Below, piece by piece: positions 28,260 to 38,256 of a stretch of DNA of 64,000 bases. Where the stretch lies: the NCBI GenBank assembly GCA_019359045.1, contig JAHHIA010000003.1:434001-498000 (forward strand). The letters are read 5' to 3'. This DNA comes from Scytolyngbya sp. HA4215-MV1. Lineage in GTDB: Bacteria; Cyanobacteriota; Cyanobacteriia; Leptolyngbyales; Leptolyngbyaceae. The notes below the pieces were generated by a model, which had not been told where the DNA came from, did no database searches, and worked only from the letters and a program-made list of their open reading frames with translations. Within the stretch, counting starts at the first letter, position 1. Every line of letters starts with the position of its first letter. The position numbers and the translations under genes are program-made.

Positions 28260-30137
28260 ATGTTTTTCGCAATCTATTCGCAGCGAGGGTTTCATAAACC
28301 TCCATTACCGACGCTGGATCAGGAACCGCTGGAGGCGTTGGTTCGGCAACTCGAAAGCTATGCCTGCAAATCTCCTCAAGGGTATCGGTTGCGCGTCACC
28401 CTGTTGGCTTTGCTGGGGTATGCCTACATCGGCGGCATTTTTGGTGGCTTGGTGCTGTTATTCTTCAAGCTGGTTGCATTCCAGTCTGTTGTCCTGATTT
28501 TGGTGGGACTCATCAGTTTGTTTTGGATTCGGATGCCGCCACCCAAAGGCGTGAGAGTCGATCGCACCCATTGCCCACTTTTGTTTGCAGAACTCGATCA
28601 GTTGAGCGCTGCCCTCAAAACTCCCACAATTCATCAGGTTGTCATCACGACTGATCTGAATGCAGCAGTTTTGCAAGCACCGAAATTAGGCATCTTTGGT
28701 TGGTATACCAATTACTTACTGCTGGGGTTGCCATTGATGCGATCGGTCACGCCGAAACAATTTCGTGCGACCCTGGCGCATGAACTGGGGCATCTATCGG
28801 GTAACCACTCCCGATTTTCTGGCTGGATTTACCGCGTTCGTTATGCCTGGTTGAAACTGTCGCAACAGGGCGATCGTCCTCCGCTTCTGATGTATCCCTT
28901 CTTTAAATGGTATGAACCCTTTTTTCGGGCGTATACCTTTGTTTTGTCACGCAGTAACGAGTATGTTGCCGATCGTTGTGCTGCAGAATACGCGGGTGTC
29001 CAGAATGCAGCCGAAGATTTGATCCAGATTCATCTTCAAGGGACCCATGCCGCGCGTATCTGGCGAGATTTTTATCAACAAAAAGCGCAACATGCCAAAG
29101 TTCCCGCCAATGCTGTTTCTCATCTGATTACATCCTTAGAACGGGGCATTGCTCCCGAATCTGTTCAAGCATGGCTAGAATTGGAACTGGCTCGCCAAAC
29201 TGGCTACGAAGATACCCATCCCTGCTTATCAGAACGGCTGACAGCATATGGTTACCAGTCCGATGCGGCGCGTCTCTGTCCCCTGCCCTTTCCAGTTGAG
29301 CAGTCCGCGTCTAAATATTTTTTGGCAGAGGAGGAGCGATCGATTACTGCGTTACTGGATGCTCAATGGAAAGCCGAACATACAAAATTTTGGCAAACTC
29401 ACTATGCTAGAAGGCAGGAACGAGAAGCATTTTTCCAACAATTACAGGCACAGGCTGAGGGGCAGCTGTTGACTGTAGAACAATCGCTCAAGTTGGCAAT
29501 GTTAACGGCTGAATTTGTGGGATCTGCGGCGGCGATCGCCCAACTAGCATCCCTAACGCAAAAATTTCCTGCCCATGCTGCTATCAAATATGAACTGGGT
29601 AAACTGCGGTTACAGCAGCAACAAGCAGCGGGACTAGCAGATTTGCTCGCAGCCCTTCAGCACGCCTCCTATCTCCTGATCCCAGGATTTGAATTTCTCT
29701 ATGCTGCTTTACTGCAACAGGGAAAACAAGCACTTGCCCAATCCTATTTGCAACAATTGAGGCAACAGTTGCCCATCTGGCAGCGATCGCAAAAAGAACG
29801 AGAAACGGTCACAGGTAAGGTCTGTTTTTTGCCTCACAGCTTACCTGAAACGGAAATTCGCCAGATCACATGGCACTTGACCCGTTATCCTGAGGTTCGG
29901 GAGGCATATCTGGTTCAGCGTCAGGTGAAGTATTTGCCTGAAAATCCTGCTTATGTGCTGGGTGTGGTGTGCCAATTCGATCGGCAAAATCCCATGACAT
30001 CGCTGCGGAACTGGGAACTGGTAGATGTGCTGGGGCAAACCCTGTGTCTATCCGCAGAGGTTCGAGTGATACCGCTAGAAGGGCGACGAGAAATCTACCA
30101 AGCTTTGCGAAAAACATCCACAGCCAAAATAGTTTAG
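28260..30137 (+). CDS. M48 family metalloprotease with C-terminal helical repeats, membrane protein
   Basis: About 625 residues from the ATG at 28260. Two membrane helices (~45-100) precede the zinc motif HELGH (~175) and the third-ligand segment [10 protein letters not shown] (~240), as in Ste24/HtpX-type M48 proteases. The second half (~370-570) is helical and TPR-like ([28 protein letters not shown]), probably for substrate or partner binding. The last ~90 residues ([21 protein letters not shown]) form a separate unknown domain. It likely acts in membrane protein quality control. It ends 10 bp before rsmH. Confidence 0.87.
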   Translation: MFFAIYSQRGFHKPPLPTLDQEPLEALVRQLESYACKSPQGYRLRVTLLALLGYAYIGGIFGGLVLLFFKLVAFQSVVLILVGLISLFWIRMPPPKGVRVDRTHCPLLFAELDQLSAALKTPTIHQVVITTDLNAAVLQAPKLGIFGWYTNYLLLGLPLMRSVTPKQFRATLAHELGHLSGNHSRFSGWIYRVRYAWLKLSQQGDRPPLLMYPFFKWYEPFFRAYTFVLSRSNEYVADRCAAEYAGVQNAAEDLIQIHLQGTHAARIWRDFYQQKAQHAKVPANAVSHLITSLERGIAPESVQAWLELELARQTGYEDTHPCLSERLTAYGYQSDAARLCPLPFPVEQSASKYFLAEEERSITALLDAQWKAEHTKFWQTHYARRQEREAFFQQLQAQAEGQLLTVEQSLKLAMLTAEFVGSAAAIAQLASLTQKFPAHAAIKYELGKLRLQQQQAAGLADLLAALQHASYLLIPGFEFLYAALLQQGKQALAQSYLQQLRQQLPIWQRSQKERETVTGKVCFLPHSLPETEIRQITWHLTRYPEVREAYLVQRQVKYLPENPAYVLGVVCQFDRQNPMTSLRNWELVDVLGQTLCLSAEVRVIPLEGRREIYQALRKTSTAKIV

Positions 30138-30147
30138 GAGTCAACGT

Positions 30148-31014
30148 GTGAGTGAATTTTTTCACCAACCGGTGATGGGTCGGGAGGTAGTTGAGGGTTT
30201 GGTGGTGCGATCGCAAGGGCATTACCTAGATGCAACGGTGGGCGGTGGGGGGCATAGTCGATTGATTTTAGCAGTTGCACCTGATGTCAGCCTGACGGCG
30301 ATCGATCAGGATCAACAGGCACTTGTAGCGGCGCAGGCTCAACTGGGAGAGTATGGCGATCAGGTGCAGTTTTGGCATGGCAATTTTGCTGAGTACGATC
30401 CCGGTCGCATTCGGTTTGATGGCATCGTTGCCGATTTGGGGGTGAGTTCTGCGCAGTTTGATCGGCCAGAACGTGGCTTCAGTTTTCGTCACGAGGCGGA
30501 TCTCGACATGCGGATGGATCAACGCCAATCGCTTACGGCTGCCGAAATCATCAACACCTGGGATGACAAAGCCTTGGCAGATTTATTCTTCAAATACGGG
30601 GAAGAGCGCTTGTCACGCCAGATTGCTCGTCGTATTGTAGAGCAGCGTCCCTTTCAGACCACCACTACCCTGGCAAATACGATCGCCCATGCTGTGCCCG
30701 GTAAATATCGTTATGGGCGCATTCATCCGGCAACTCGTGTCTTTCAAGCACTCCGCATCGCAGTGAACCGCGAACTTGAAGTCTTAGAGATGTTGTTACA
30801 AAGAGCACCCGTATGGTTGAAGCCAGAAGGTCGGCTGGCACTCATTAGCTTTCATAGTTTAGAAGATCGTTTGGTCAAACATACTTTGCGGGCAACTGAA
30901 ACACTCAAAGTTTTGACCAAGAAACCAATTTTACCTCATGCTGAAGAAATTGAGAATAACCCTCGTGCTCGTTCCGCCAAGCTAAGAATAGCAGAGCGTT
31001 TGGCAGATTTCTAA
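30148..31014 (+). CDS. rsmH: 16S rRNA (cytosine-1402-N4)-methyltransferase
   Basis: 288 residues, start GTG with TAGGAG upstream. It has the SAM-binding loop [29 protein letters not shown], the family block [16 protein letters not shown], and near the end [13 protein letters not shown]. It methylates C1402 of 16S rRNA in the ribosomal P site. In many bacteria it heads the mraZ-mraW division cluster; here it stands alone behind the M48 gene. Confidence 0.97.
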   Translation: MSEFFHQPVMGREVVEGLVVRSQGHYLDATVGGGGHSRLILAVAPDVSLTAIDQDQQALVAAQAQLGEYGDQVQFWHGNFAEYDPGRIRFDGIVADLGVSSAQFDRPERGFSFRHEADLDMRMDQRQSLTAAEIINTWDDKALADLFFKYGEERLSRQIARRIVEQRPFQTTTTLANTIAHAVPGKYRYGRIHPATRVFQALRIAVNRELEVLEMLLQRAPVWLKPEGRLALISFHSLEDRLVKHTLRATETLKVLTKKPILPHAEEIENNPRARSAKLRIAERLADF

Positions 31015-31323
31015 CCTCTGGATGATGACAGGCTTGTCAGTATTTTGAGGCACATTAAACGAAGGCTTTATTAAAACCAAGGGTTAACTCCAGTTAGACA
31101 TGAAGATTATGTGAAGCAACCGGGAAACCCTTAGTTTTTGCGTGTTGCACTTCCTATAGTTGTCGTCAACGCAAGGAATTCTACTGAGACCTCATGGGTC
31201 TTGGTTTTATTCCTTTTTAGGATGGCTGAAGATCCACTACAGAGCCTTTCAAGCTTGTGGTGATTGGTCATTCAGGCTAAGACTATTGCCGACATGAAGT
31301 ATCACCTAACTTGGGTTACAGAC

Positions 31324-31701
31324 ATGGGTTTTAAAGAAAAGATTGAGTCCATCGTACTTCTGCCTCAAAATCGGTTAGATGCAAATGGCGGAATTTCCCT
31401 CCAAAAGCAATTTGCCGCGATCGATGCCAAACGTTATCGCCTTTGGCTGATTGATATGTCATTGGTAGACTTTGTGGATAGTGCTGGTTTGGTGTCGTTA
31501 CTCACTGGGTTGAAGATGGCGCGGCGATCTCAATGTCGTTTGGCGATTTGCAACCCCACTCCCGCAGTGCGGTTGATTTTGGAAATTACTCGCCTGGATC
31601 AAGCGTTGGAAGTGTTGACGAATCGCGAGGCAATTTTGTCAGCTTCGGCGGTTATGGCAGAACCCACCCGACGAGTAGAGGCTGAACTGGCAGCAGCTTA
31701 A
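31324..31701 (+). CDS. STAS-domain anti-sigma-factor-antagonist-like protein
   Basis: The frame opens with a TTG at 31264; ATGs at 31294 and 31324 are both possible and neither has a strong Shine-Dalgarno sequence. From 31324 the protein is ~125 residues and is a complete STAS fold (ESIVLLPQNRLDANGG...). The site VDFVDSAGLVSL contains the Ser that a partner kinase (RsbW-like) would phosphorylate. It probably works in a partner-switching pathway. No kinase or phosphatase is adjacent. Confidence 0.85.
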   Translation: MGFKEKIESIVLLPQNRLDANGGISLQKQFAAIDAKRYRLWLIDMSLVDFVDSAGLVSLLTGLKMARRSQCRLAICNPTPAVRLILEITRLDQALEVLTNREAILSASAVMAEPTRRVEAELAAA

Positions 31702-32107
31702 TGTTCTGATAAACGCTTGGGATGATTGAAAACCTTCCCAGAAAAACTCCATCAATTTCTCTACCCGTCCAGTTAAAATAGGTAGACAATCAGGTGTTGC
31801 ACCCTGCGATCGCGACCTCATATTTTAAGTGAAGCCAGCGACCCGCAGATAAAAAATAGTCAGTGAAAAGCGGTTGGTGAAAGACCTTTAGACGCAAGAC
31901 GTTCGTGTGTGTTGGTATCCTCATCAAGATTCCCAGGTCTTTCAGTCGAGCCAATGTCTCAAGTACAAAATTGAAGTCCAAAATCCCCTCAATTCACTGT
32001 GCTGGGGCAAATCGGTGCCAACGTTCAAGTTTTAGCTATCCAAATATCTACAAAAAAGCATCACACTCTTTGCAGGGTGATGCTTTTTGAGTGCTTTGCA
32101 GTCATTT
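31702..32107. other. Intergenic region between convergent STAS and coiled-coil genes
   Basis: No coding frame was recognised. The right end holds a strong bidirectional terminator (32053-32088). Confidence 0.5.
32053..32088. terminator. Bidirectional intrinsic terminator
   Basis: AAAAAGCATCAC (32053-32064) pairs with GTGATGCTTTTT (32077-32088) around a 12-nt loop, giving a T-run in both directions. It lies 19 bp from the end of the minus-strand coiled-coil gene. Confidence 0.85.
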
Positions 32108-32647
32108 TTAACCAAAAGCGGGCAGGGTTACATCTGCTGCTCCACTGCGGGGGAAGTTGGGCAGATCCAACCCGGCACTGCGACGAGTTCTCACTGCCAG
32201 ACGATAGCTAACACTTTGCAACTCCGCATGGAGCTGACGATTTTCCCGCTGGATCATGGCAACTTTTTCTTTGACTGGGATCATTCGCTCAGCAAATTTT
32301 TGTCGATAGATTTTGGGCAGTTCTTGAACCACCTGCTCCAACATGCGCGAACGATCGGTCAACTCTTGCACCGATTGTCGAAGTTGATAAATTTCCGCAT
32401 CGCGGGCTGAAATTTGCTCTTGATAGAAAGAAACCTGCTGCTCTACTCCTTGCAACTGTTCCCGTAGCGCCCGCATTTCTGCCATGTGCCGCTCTGAAAC
32501 ATCCGGGCTAGGCATAAAGCCAGTATTGCCCTTGACCAGGCGAAACAACTCTTGCGAGAGTTGTTGAACCAACTGATCGCGGGTTTGCAACTCTTCGTGC
32601 AGGTGAGCAACCTCAGTTTGAAGCTCTTGAAAACTGGATGTATTCAT
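32108..32647 (-). CDS. Coiled-coil protein, function unknown
   Basis: 179 residues. About residues 5-140 are a near-continuous coiled coil rich in Glu, Gln and Leu (LQTEVAHLHEELQTRDQLVQQLSQEL, LREQLQGVEQQVSFYQEQISARD). A short non-helical tail rich in Arg, Pro and Gly follows. There is no signal peptide or membrane helix. I recognise the style as a conserved cyanobacterial hypothetical but no function. It lies 5 bp downstream of the flavoprotein gene stop, on the same strand, so the two are probably co-transcribed. Confidence 0.75.
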   Translation of the reverse strand: MNTSSFQELQTEVAHLHEELQTRDQLVQQLSQELFRLVKGNTGFMPSPDVSERHMAEMRALREQLQGVEQQVSFYQEQISARDAEIYQLRQSVQELTDRSRMLEQVVQELPKIYRQKFAERMIPVKEKVAMIQRENRQLHAELQSVSYRLAVRTRRSAGLDLPNFPRSGAADVTLPAFG

Positions 32648-32652
32648 GGGGA

Positions 32653-33654
32653 TTACGACGGTTCAGTTTTAATAAGGTTGTCTTGCCAAAGACGGGGCGG
32701 GGAAGCGCGGCGGATCTCCCGCCAGATTGCTGTTGCAGCTAATGTACCATCAGAAACAGCAATTGATACCTGATTAATTCCTTCCTTTAAATCTCCTAAT
32801 GCGAAGATTCTTGGATGAGAAGTCCGGCACATGTTGTCAGTCACCAGGTTTCCCCCTTTCCATTCCAGATCTAGCCCCTGAAGGTATTCATTATAGTAGT
32901 GAGATCCCATTGCGACTAACCCAGTTTCGAGAGCGATCGTGGAGCCGTCCACCAATTCCACTCCATTCATTTCGTGTTTGTCTCCCAAAAACTGTTTGAT
33001 TGGGGTTTCGACCAACTGATAGCCGTGATCTTTGAGCTTCTGACGCATGGCTTCACTCACCTCAAATAAGCCATGGGTAAAGACGGTGAGATAGGGGGTA
33101 AACCAGTTGAGCACAAAGGCGGTATTGATTTGCCCTTCGGAACTGGCGAATAATCCACAGCGTTTATTTGCCATTTCGTAGCCATCGCAGATCATGCAGA
33201 CATGCAGGTTATACCCAGCGTAGTCGAACACGTTTTGCATGTTTTCTAACTGTGGTAGGTTGTCGATAATACCGCTGGCAGCAATCAGATATTTGGCGCG
33301 GAATACGGGGTAGATGCTCTCTTGTTTCCCAACTTTGACTTTGACAGCAAAGGTATCCCCCTCGTCTCGCACTTCTTCGACAAACCCCATTAGATAGTCA
33401 CCCTCTAGGGAGAGGAGATGATCGTGCCCTTGTTTGAGCATTACTCGTCCGGGGGTGTCTGGAGGCAGTCCCAGATAGTTGCGGAGGTCTTGCATCCAAA
33501 AAGATCGCCCACGCCCCTTTTCAATTACTAAAGAAGAAAGTAAGTAGCGTTGCAGGTAAATTGCCGCAGAAAGACCGCCGGCGCCTCCACCCACAACGAT
33601 CGCGTCATACACATGGTCTAATCGCTGAGCCAGATTTTTCTTTGAAAGCTTCAT
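32653..33654 (-). CDS. Thioredoxin-reductase-like FAD/NAD(P) oxidoreductase
   Basis: 333 residues from the ATG at 33654 (MKLSKKNLAQRLDHVYDA). The frame stays open another ~95 residues upstream, but those have no family character. It has the FAD-binding motif VVGGGAGGLSAA near the N-terminus, a redox CxxC in the NADPH half (VCMICDGYEM), and the second FAD contact ALGDLKEGINQVSIAVSDGTLAA. This fits the low-Mr thioredoxin reductase superfamily. The NADPH-binding GxGxxA motif is weak (LFASSEG), so the donor may differ, as in ferredoxin-type or deeply rooted reductases known in cyanobacteria. It is upstream of the coiled-coil gene. Confidence 0.85.
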   Translation of the reverse strand: MKLSKKNLAQRLDHVYDAIVVGGGAGGLSAAIYLQRYLLSSLVIEKGRGRSFWMQDLRNYLGLPPDTPGRVMLKQGHDHLLSLEGDYLMGFVEEVRDEGDTFAVKVKVGKQESIYPVFRAKYLIAASGIIDNLPQLENMQNVFDYAGYNLHVCMICDGYEMANKRCGLFASSEGQINTAFVLNWFTPYLTVFTHGLFEVSEAMRQKLKDHGYQLVETPIKQFLGDKHEMNGVELVDGSTIALETGLVAMGSHYYNEYLQGLDLEWKGGNLVTDNMCRTSHPRIFALGDLKEGINQVSIAVSDGTLAATAIWREIRRASPPRLWQDNLIKTEPS

Positions 33655-34479
33655 ACAACTGATTCCGTGATCTGCTTCAATGCTAATGCTTCCTAGGGTG
33701 TGCAAAAAGGCAGAATTTCGTCTTATTCCAGCAATTTTATAGAAATGATGATAAATAGATTCGTGCTCAATGCTTAACAATCGGTGATTGATAAGAGCTG
33801 GAAAACTGATGAAGAGATGAAGAGGGAGGGGGGCTTTGTATCGCTTTATCGATTTTCTAAAGTTGCTGCGTTCGAAGGACTTCGCAAAGTTTTTGGAAGA
33901 TTTCTTGATTTCTGGAAGCCGTATGAGTCTCCAATCCCTCAACGAGTTTTTATACTGAGTATTAATATCACCTTCAAAACCTCGTTCTTTATATATAAAA
34001 ATCCGTAGTTACAGGATGCTTTCTAAGAGAGAAGAGGTGATTTTTGAAACCATGCTTTATCGTAAATTTAACTAGCTGGCCAATTTTGTGGCGGGACGAT
34101 CGACTCCAATACGGACATTTGAGCGATCTTGATTTCGGAAAATTTATGCTGCCTTTATAAAGACCGAGCACATCTTTACGTAAATCCCACTAGAAAGAAT
34201 AGAAAAAGAATTCTTGAAGCGCTACTGTTTGGAGTAGCAAAGATCGAACTGATAACGAACAGATTTTGAACAGTTCTCAGTAAGAATTCATCTAGATTCG
34301 CTCGATCTGAAAAGTTTTATTGACGACTTGACTCTTTCTTAAAGTAGCTTTGAGCAGATTTACTCGATGTATTTCTGCTCAAACTCTATGCTTGGTTTGC
34401 TTATTTTTTTCTATTTCAAGCTTCTGTTCGCTGTGACTTAATGTGCAGTCATGTGTGTTGTTCCGTTTGAGGAAAATTA
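33655..34479. other. Long divergent intergenic region
   Basis: About 820 bp, AT-rich, with no gene recognised. It must contain the promoters of the flavoprotein operon (left) and the exopolysaccharide locus (right). Part of it is the open but uncharacteristic upstream extension of the flavoprotein frame. Confidence 0.4.
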
Positions 34480-35763
34480 ATGTTAGATACTCCTGTAAAG
34501 CGTCTTTATCCTAATGAATTATTGCCACCTATCCCCAATCCTGAAGTTGAGCAAGCGCTCTGGAAACGGTTGTCTTTAGCGGTGGCAGTGGTGGGTTTAG
34601 CAATTGTGGGGATTGGGGTTGGGACTGCCTCAATTTCCTACCGGCTCACCCACCTACATGTAGAGGGAGGGGTCGTCAATGGTCGTTTGGTTCGGTTGCG
34701 GGCACCGATCGCAGGCAAACTCCAAGATTTTTATGGTAGACCGGGGGCGCGGGTTCAGGCTCAGCAGATTGTTGCTCGAATTATGCCTGCTCCGCAAGAA
34801 AAAGAAAGTCTACTCAAACTGCAAGGAGAGGTGCAGGTCAATGCAGTTCAATTGGAGTCGGGTCGGCAAACGTTGGTTTTTTTGCAACAGCAGTTAGCGC
34901 AGATGGAACGCCAGGATGTCGCTTTAAAGCAGGCTCATGTGGCGATCGCAGATAAAGACGTGGAATATCACCAATCTGGGGTGAATGCAGAAAATGCTCA
35001 GGTCGCGGCAGCGCGACTGGAGTATGAACGCTACAATAGCCTGCTGGCAGAAGGGGCGGTTTCTCGACAGAAGGTTGATGAATTACGGGCGGTTTGGCAA
35101 TCTGCTGAAGCCAAAGTAAGACAAGCGCAGGCAAGCCTTGATTCATCCGAAACCTCACTTGATGCTTTGGCGAGTGGGATCCCCCTAAATCCAGGTGCAA
35201 CGTTAGCCAATCAGCGACTGAACTTGATGCAAGCTATCCAGGATCAGGTAACTTTAGTGCACACGCTAGAAGCTCAGCTTGCTAGCAAAAAGCAACGGTT
35301 GCTTCAGGTTCAGACTCAGTATGGCGATCGCAAAACCTTAGAAATCAAGGCTCCCTTTGCAGGGGTTGTTTATCGCACGGAGCGTGAATTAGGTGAATTG
35401 GTCAGCCGTCCCGACAATCTGCTAACCCTGCTTGATTGTAACGACCTCTGGATTGAGAACTGGATTACGGCTGAACAAGCCCGCCGCATTGATGTGCAAA
35501 ACCCAGTCCGAGTTCAGCTGGCAGGGGATACGAACACCTATGTGGGAGAAATTGAGCTGATTGAGCCAGTGAGCAGTATTGAAATGGTGCGGCAACAGGT
35601 GCAAGCCATTATTCCACCCGTTCCACCTAATCTATCGAATCAACCCCTGGCAAGAGTCACGGTCCGTATTCCGCCGTCGTCTGATCAAGCTCAAGCACAT
35701 CAATTTTGTGGCGTTGGCAAATCCGCCAATCTCACCTTTGGTATGAAGCTATTTGCCCAGTAG
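34480..35763 (+). CDS. HlyD-type membrane fusion protein (Alg44-like)
   Basis: 427 residues, start ATG with GAGGA upstream. One membrane helix (~35-58) is followed by a biotinyl-lipoyl half (LRAPIAGKLQDFYGRPGARVQAQQI), a long coiled-coil hairpin (~110-270), the second lipoyl half (IKAPFAGVVYRTERELGELV) and a beta-barrel domain. Proteins of this design span the periplasm in efflux or polysaccharide export. Being directly upstream of an Alg8-like glycosyltransferase, it probably plays the Alg44-like export role. The family Alg44 also has a PilZ domain; none is visible here. Confidence 0.85.
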   Translation: MLDTPVKRLYPNELLPPIPNPEVEQALWKRLSLAVAVVGLAIVGIGVGTASISYRLTHLHVEGGVVNGRLVRLRAPIAGKLQDFYGRPGARVQAQQIVARIMPAPQEKESLLKLQGEVQVNAVQLESGRQTLVFLQQQLAQMERQDVALKQAHVAIADKDVEYHQSGVNAENAQVAAARLEYERYNSLLAEGAVSRQKVDELRAVWQSAEAKVRQAQASLDSSETSLDALASGIPLNPGATLANQRLNLMQAIQDQVTLVHTLEAQLASKKQRLLQVQTQYGDRKTLEIKAPFAGVVYRTERELGELVSRPDNLLTLLDCNDLWIENWITAEQARRIDVQNPVRVQLAGDTNTYVGEIELIEPVSSIEMVRQQVQAIIPPVPPNLSNQPLARVTVRIPPSSDQAQAHQFCGVGKSANLTFGMKLFAQ

Positions 35764-35833
35764 ATGCCTGTTTCCTTAACCTCATTGCCTTTTACTTCGT
35801 CCCTCTATCAGATACTCGGAAAGGAAAGGATTT

Positions 35834-35887
35834 ATGGCTCCTGCAAGTACAATGGCTCCTGCAAGTACAGTGGCTCCTGCTAAGACC
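35834..35887 (+). repeat. 18-bp tandem repeat at the start of the glycosyltransferase gene
   Basis: The unit TGGCTCCTGCAAGTACA plus one base occurs twice exactly and a third time degenerate. It encodes three MAPAST-like hexapeptides. Copy number could vary between strains and offers more than one in-frame ATG. Confidence 0.7.
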
Positions 35888-38062
35888 GTCACAGCACGGT
35901 TGAATTTATTCGCATTACAAGCGATCGCGCTACTAGGATTGAGTGTTCTCTACACGCTGCAAAATTATGATCACTTTGCGTTTTGGAATCTTTTCGGACT
36001 GATCAGTTTAGGGATCATTGGTTGCTGGCGTTGGGGTTTATTTAGCCTCCGCATTGTGCGATCTCGTTTCTACATTCGCTCCACCTTTCGGCGTTGGCGC
36101 AAACAGGCGGATGCCATTGCCGTTGAGCAATTGCCACCCATTTGTTTGTTGGTGCCTACTTACAAAGAGCAAGCCTGGATTACAGAACGGGTATTTCAGG
36201 CGATCGTGCGAGAAGCTAAAACCCTCAGCCAACCCATTTGGTTATTGGTCAATAGTAGCGGTGATGAAGAAAATGCCTTGATCCGTCAGGTGTTGGAAGC
36301 AGAAGATCCCGAATGGAAGAGCATCCAGCTGATCCAAATGATCCAAAAAGATGGCAAACGGAAAGCTATGGCAGATGGCTTGCGTGAACTGGCGAAGCTT
36401 GACCTACCTCATGATCTAGTGATTGCCTTGATGGATGGCGATTCCGAACTGGCTCCGGGCACGCTGCGGCAATGTTTACCTTTCTTTCGCCTTTTTCCTC
36501 GCATGGGCGCGCTGACTACTGATGAGTTACCGATTGTGCAGGGATCTGACTTGTTCTTAGAATGGTTTCATCTGCGCTTTGCTCAGCGGCATTACCAAAT
36601 GTGTTCCGATTCGCTATCAGGCAAGGTGATGTGTTTAACGGGACGCTTTTCCTTGTTTCGCAATGAAGCGGCGCTGCACCCTACCTTTGCCGACCAGTTG
36701 GAGAACGATAACCTGACCGATTGGCTCTGGGGCAAATTCAAGTTTCTCTCAGGGGATGATAAAAGTACCTGGTTTTGGTTACTGCGGCATGGTTACGACA
36801 TGCTCTACATTCCCGATGCCATCGTTTATTCCATTGAAACTGTTTCTGGCTCCGTAGTCGATCGCGCCTATGCCAATATGCGGCGTTGGTATGGCAATAT
36901 GCTGCGCAATAACGGACGAGCGATCGCTCTGGGACCCAAAGTGACGGGCTGGTTCACCTGGTACAGCTTGTTTGATCAACGCATTAGTATTTGGACGTCT
37001 CTGATTACGCCCGGTTTTCTTATGGTTGCTTTGTGTCAGGGTGAATGGAGAACAGCCCTGATCATCATTGCCTGGGTGGTGTTGAGTCGATCGGTCATGC
37101 TAATGATGATTTTTCATAAGCGGCAATCTGACCTGAAACCCATTCATTTAGGTTTGTTGCTGGTGACCCAATGGAGTTCTTCTTTAGTTAAAATTTGGAC
37201 TCAGATGAATCTGGCGAAACAAAAGTGGGCAAACCGGGGCAACCAAACTATTGATGCGGAAGGCAAGGGCAAAAAACGGATTGCCAAAGTTGGCACGTCT
37301 CGCTTTTTACTGATGGCGCAAATCTTTAGTTTTGTCGTGTTTTTGTTGTGGTTGACTGGCGTGCTCAATCCTGCTTGGGATCTGCAAGGATTCGTGTTAA
37401 ATCAGCAATTTGCGGTACAACCTAAAATCGAACAGGTTGAGGCAGTGGATTACGGCATTGTGCCGAGTGATGGGCAAGATGATGCGGTCGCACTTCAGAC
37501 GCTGATCGATCGCCTGTCACCCAACCAATTGGTGCAAATTAATCTCCCGATCGGCGAAGTTGACCTATTTCAGCCCGTTAAAATTCATCGCAGCAATCTT
37601 TCCCTGAAAGGCTACGGCATTGGTAGAACAATCTTACTCGCCCATTTCGGTCAATCGGTTGGGAATGCTGTTTTGCAAATGTCGCCCTCATCTCAGCCGG
37701 TGCACCCGCTGCAAATCTCGACAGCCGCGACGATCTCTCCTGCGGCAACGGTCAGTACCCCTCTGTCCAACCTGGAACTCAGCAGCTTTACCCTACGACA
37801 CCTGCAACCGGACACTCCGGTTACTGCCAATTACGCGATCGATAGTGTGGTGCTCAGAGATGTCAACCGGGTCCTGGTACGCAATCTGCAAGTGGAACAG
37901 AGTGGTCGTTATCCACTGGTGCTCGAAAAAACTCGGGATGTCACGTTGGAATATGTGGCAGTGGAAGGTCGCTCTGGTCATCGTGACATCATCATGACTG
38001 ATACCATCAATACTCAAACGGTTGGGCTGACAACACTTTCTGTGCCCGTCTCAAAAAGCTAA
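35834..38062 (+). CDS. Alg8-like processive glycosyltransferase fused to pectate-lyase-like beta-helix segment
   Basis: 742 residues. An N-terminal tail (MAPASTMAPASTVAPAKT) is built from an 18-bp DNA repeat. Two helices (~25-70) precede a GT2 domain with LVPTYKEQ, MDGDSELAPG (Asp ~200), TTDEL and the acceptor motif RRWYGN (~350), close to Alg8/mannuronan or cellulose synthase. Further helices lie at ~390-440 and ~495-520. After them, from ~535, the sequence DYGIVPSDGQDDAVALQTLID matches the start of pectate-lyase-3 beta-helix domains, and the ~200-residue remainder is beta-rich. I do not know this fusion as a standard Alg8. It lies 70 bp after the fusion protein gene, with a PL14-like lyase gene convergent behind. 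Confidence 0.85.
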   Translation: MAPASTMAPASTVAPAKTVTARLNLFALQAIALLGLSVLYTLQNYDHFAFWNLFGLISLGIIGCWRWGLFSLRIVRSRFYIRSTFRRWRKQADAIAVEQLPPICLLVPTYKEQAWITERVFQAIVREAKTLSQPIWLLVNSSGDEENALIRQVLEAEDPEWKSIQLIQMIQKDGKRKAMADGLRELAKLDLPHDLVIALMDGDSELAPGTLRQCLPFFRLFPRMGALTTDELPIVQGSDLFLEWFHLRFAQRHYQMCSDSLSGKVMCLTGRFSLFRNEAALHPTFADQLENDNLTDWLWGKFKFLSGDDKSTWFWLLRHGYDMLYIPDAIVYSIETVSGSVVDRAYANMRRWYGNMLRNNGRAIALGPKVTGWFTWYSLFDQRISIWTSLITPGFLMVALCQGEWRTALIIIAWVVLSRSVMLMMIFHKRQSDLKPIHLGLLLVTQWSSSLVKIWTQMNLAKQKWANRGNQTIDAEGKGKKRIAKVGTSRFLLMAQIFSFVVFLLWLTGVLNPAWDLQGFVLNQQFAVQPKIEQVEAVDYGIVPSDGQDDAVALQTLIDRLSPNQLVQINLPIGEVDLFQPVKIHRSNLSLKGYGIGRTILLAHFGQSVGNAVLQMSPSSQPVHPLQISTAATISPAATVSTPLSNLELSSFTLRHLQPDTPVTANYAIDSVVLRDVNRVLVRNLQVEQSGRYPLVLEKTRDVTLEYVAVEGRSGHRDIIMTDTINTQTVGLTTLSVPVSKS

Positions 38063-38256
38063 AACAGAACTCTGGCGGTTCTGGCTGGTGCACACGTCAC
38101 CTGCTAGGAGAACCTAGAAGTCAGGAATCCGCAGCCATTACGACAAATCCCTTCCTGGCTAATTGAATGTACTGCTACTCTGGGGGAATTTTAATCAAAT
38201 CCCCCGTTTTTTCTATTTCAGGTCTTCAAGAGACTGGTCTTAAGCACTGGAAAGTC

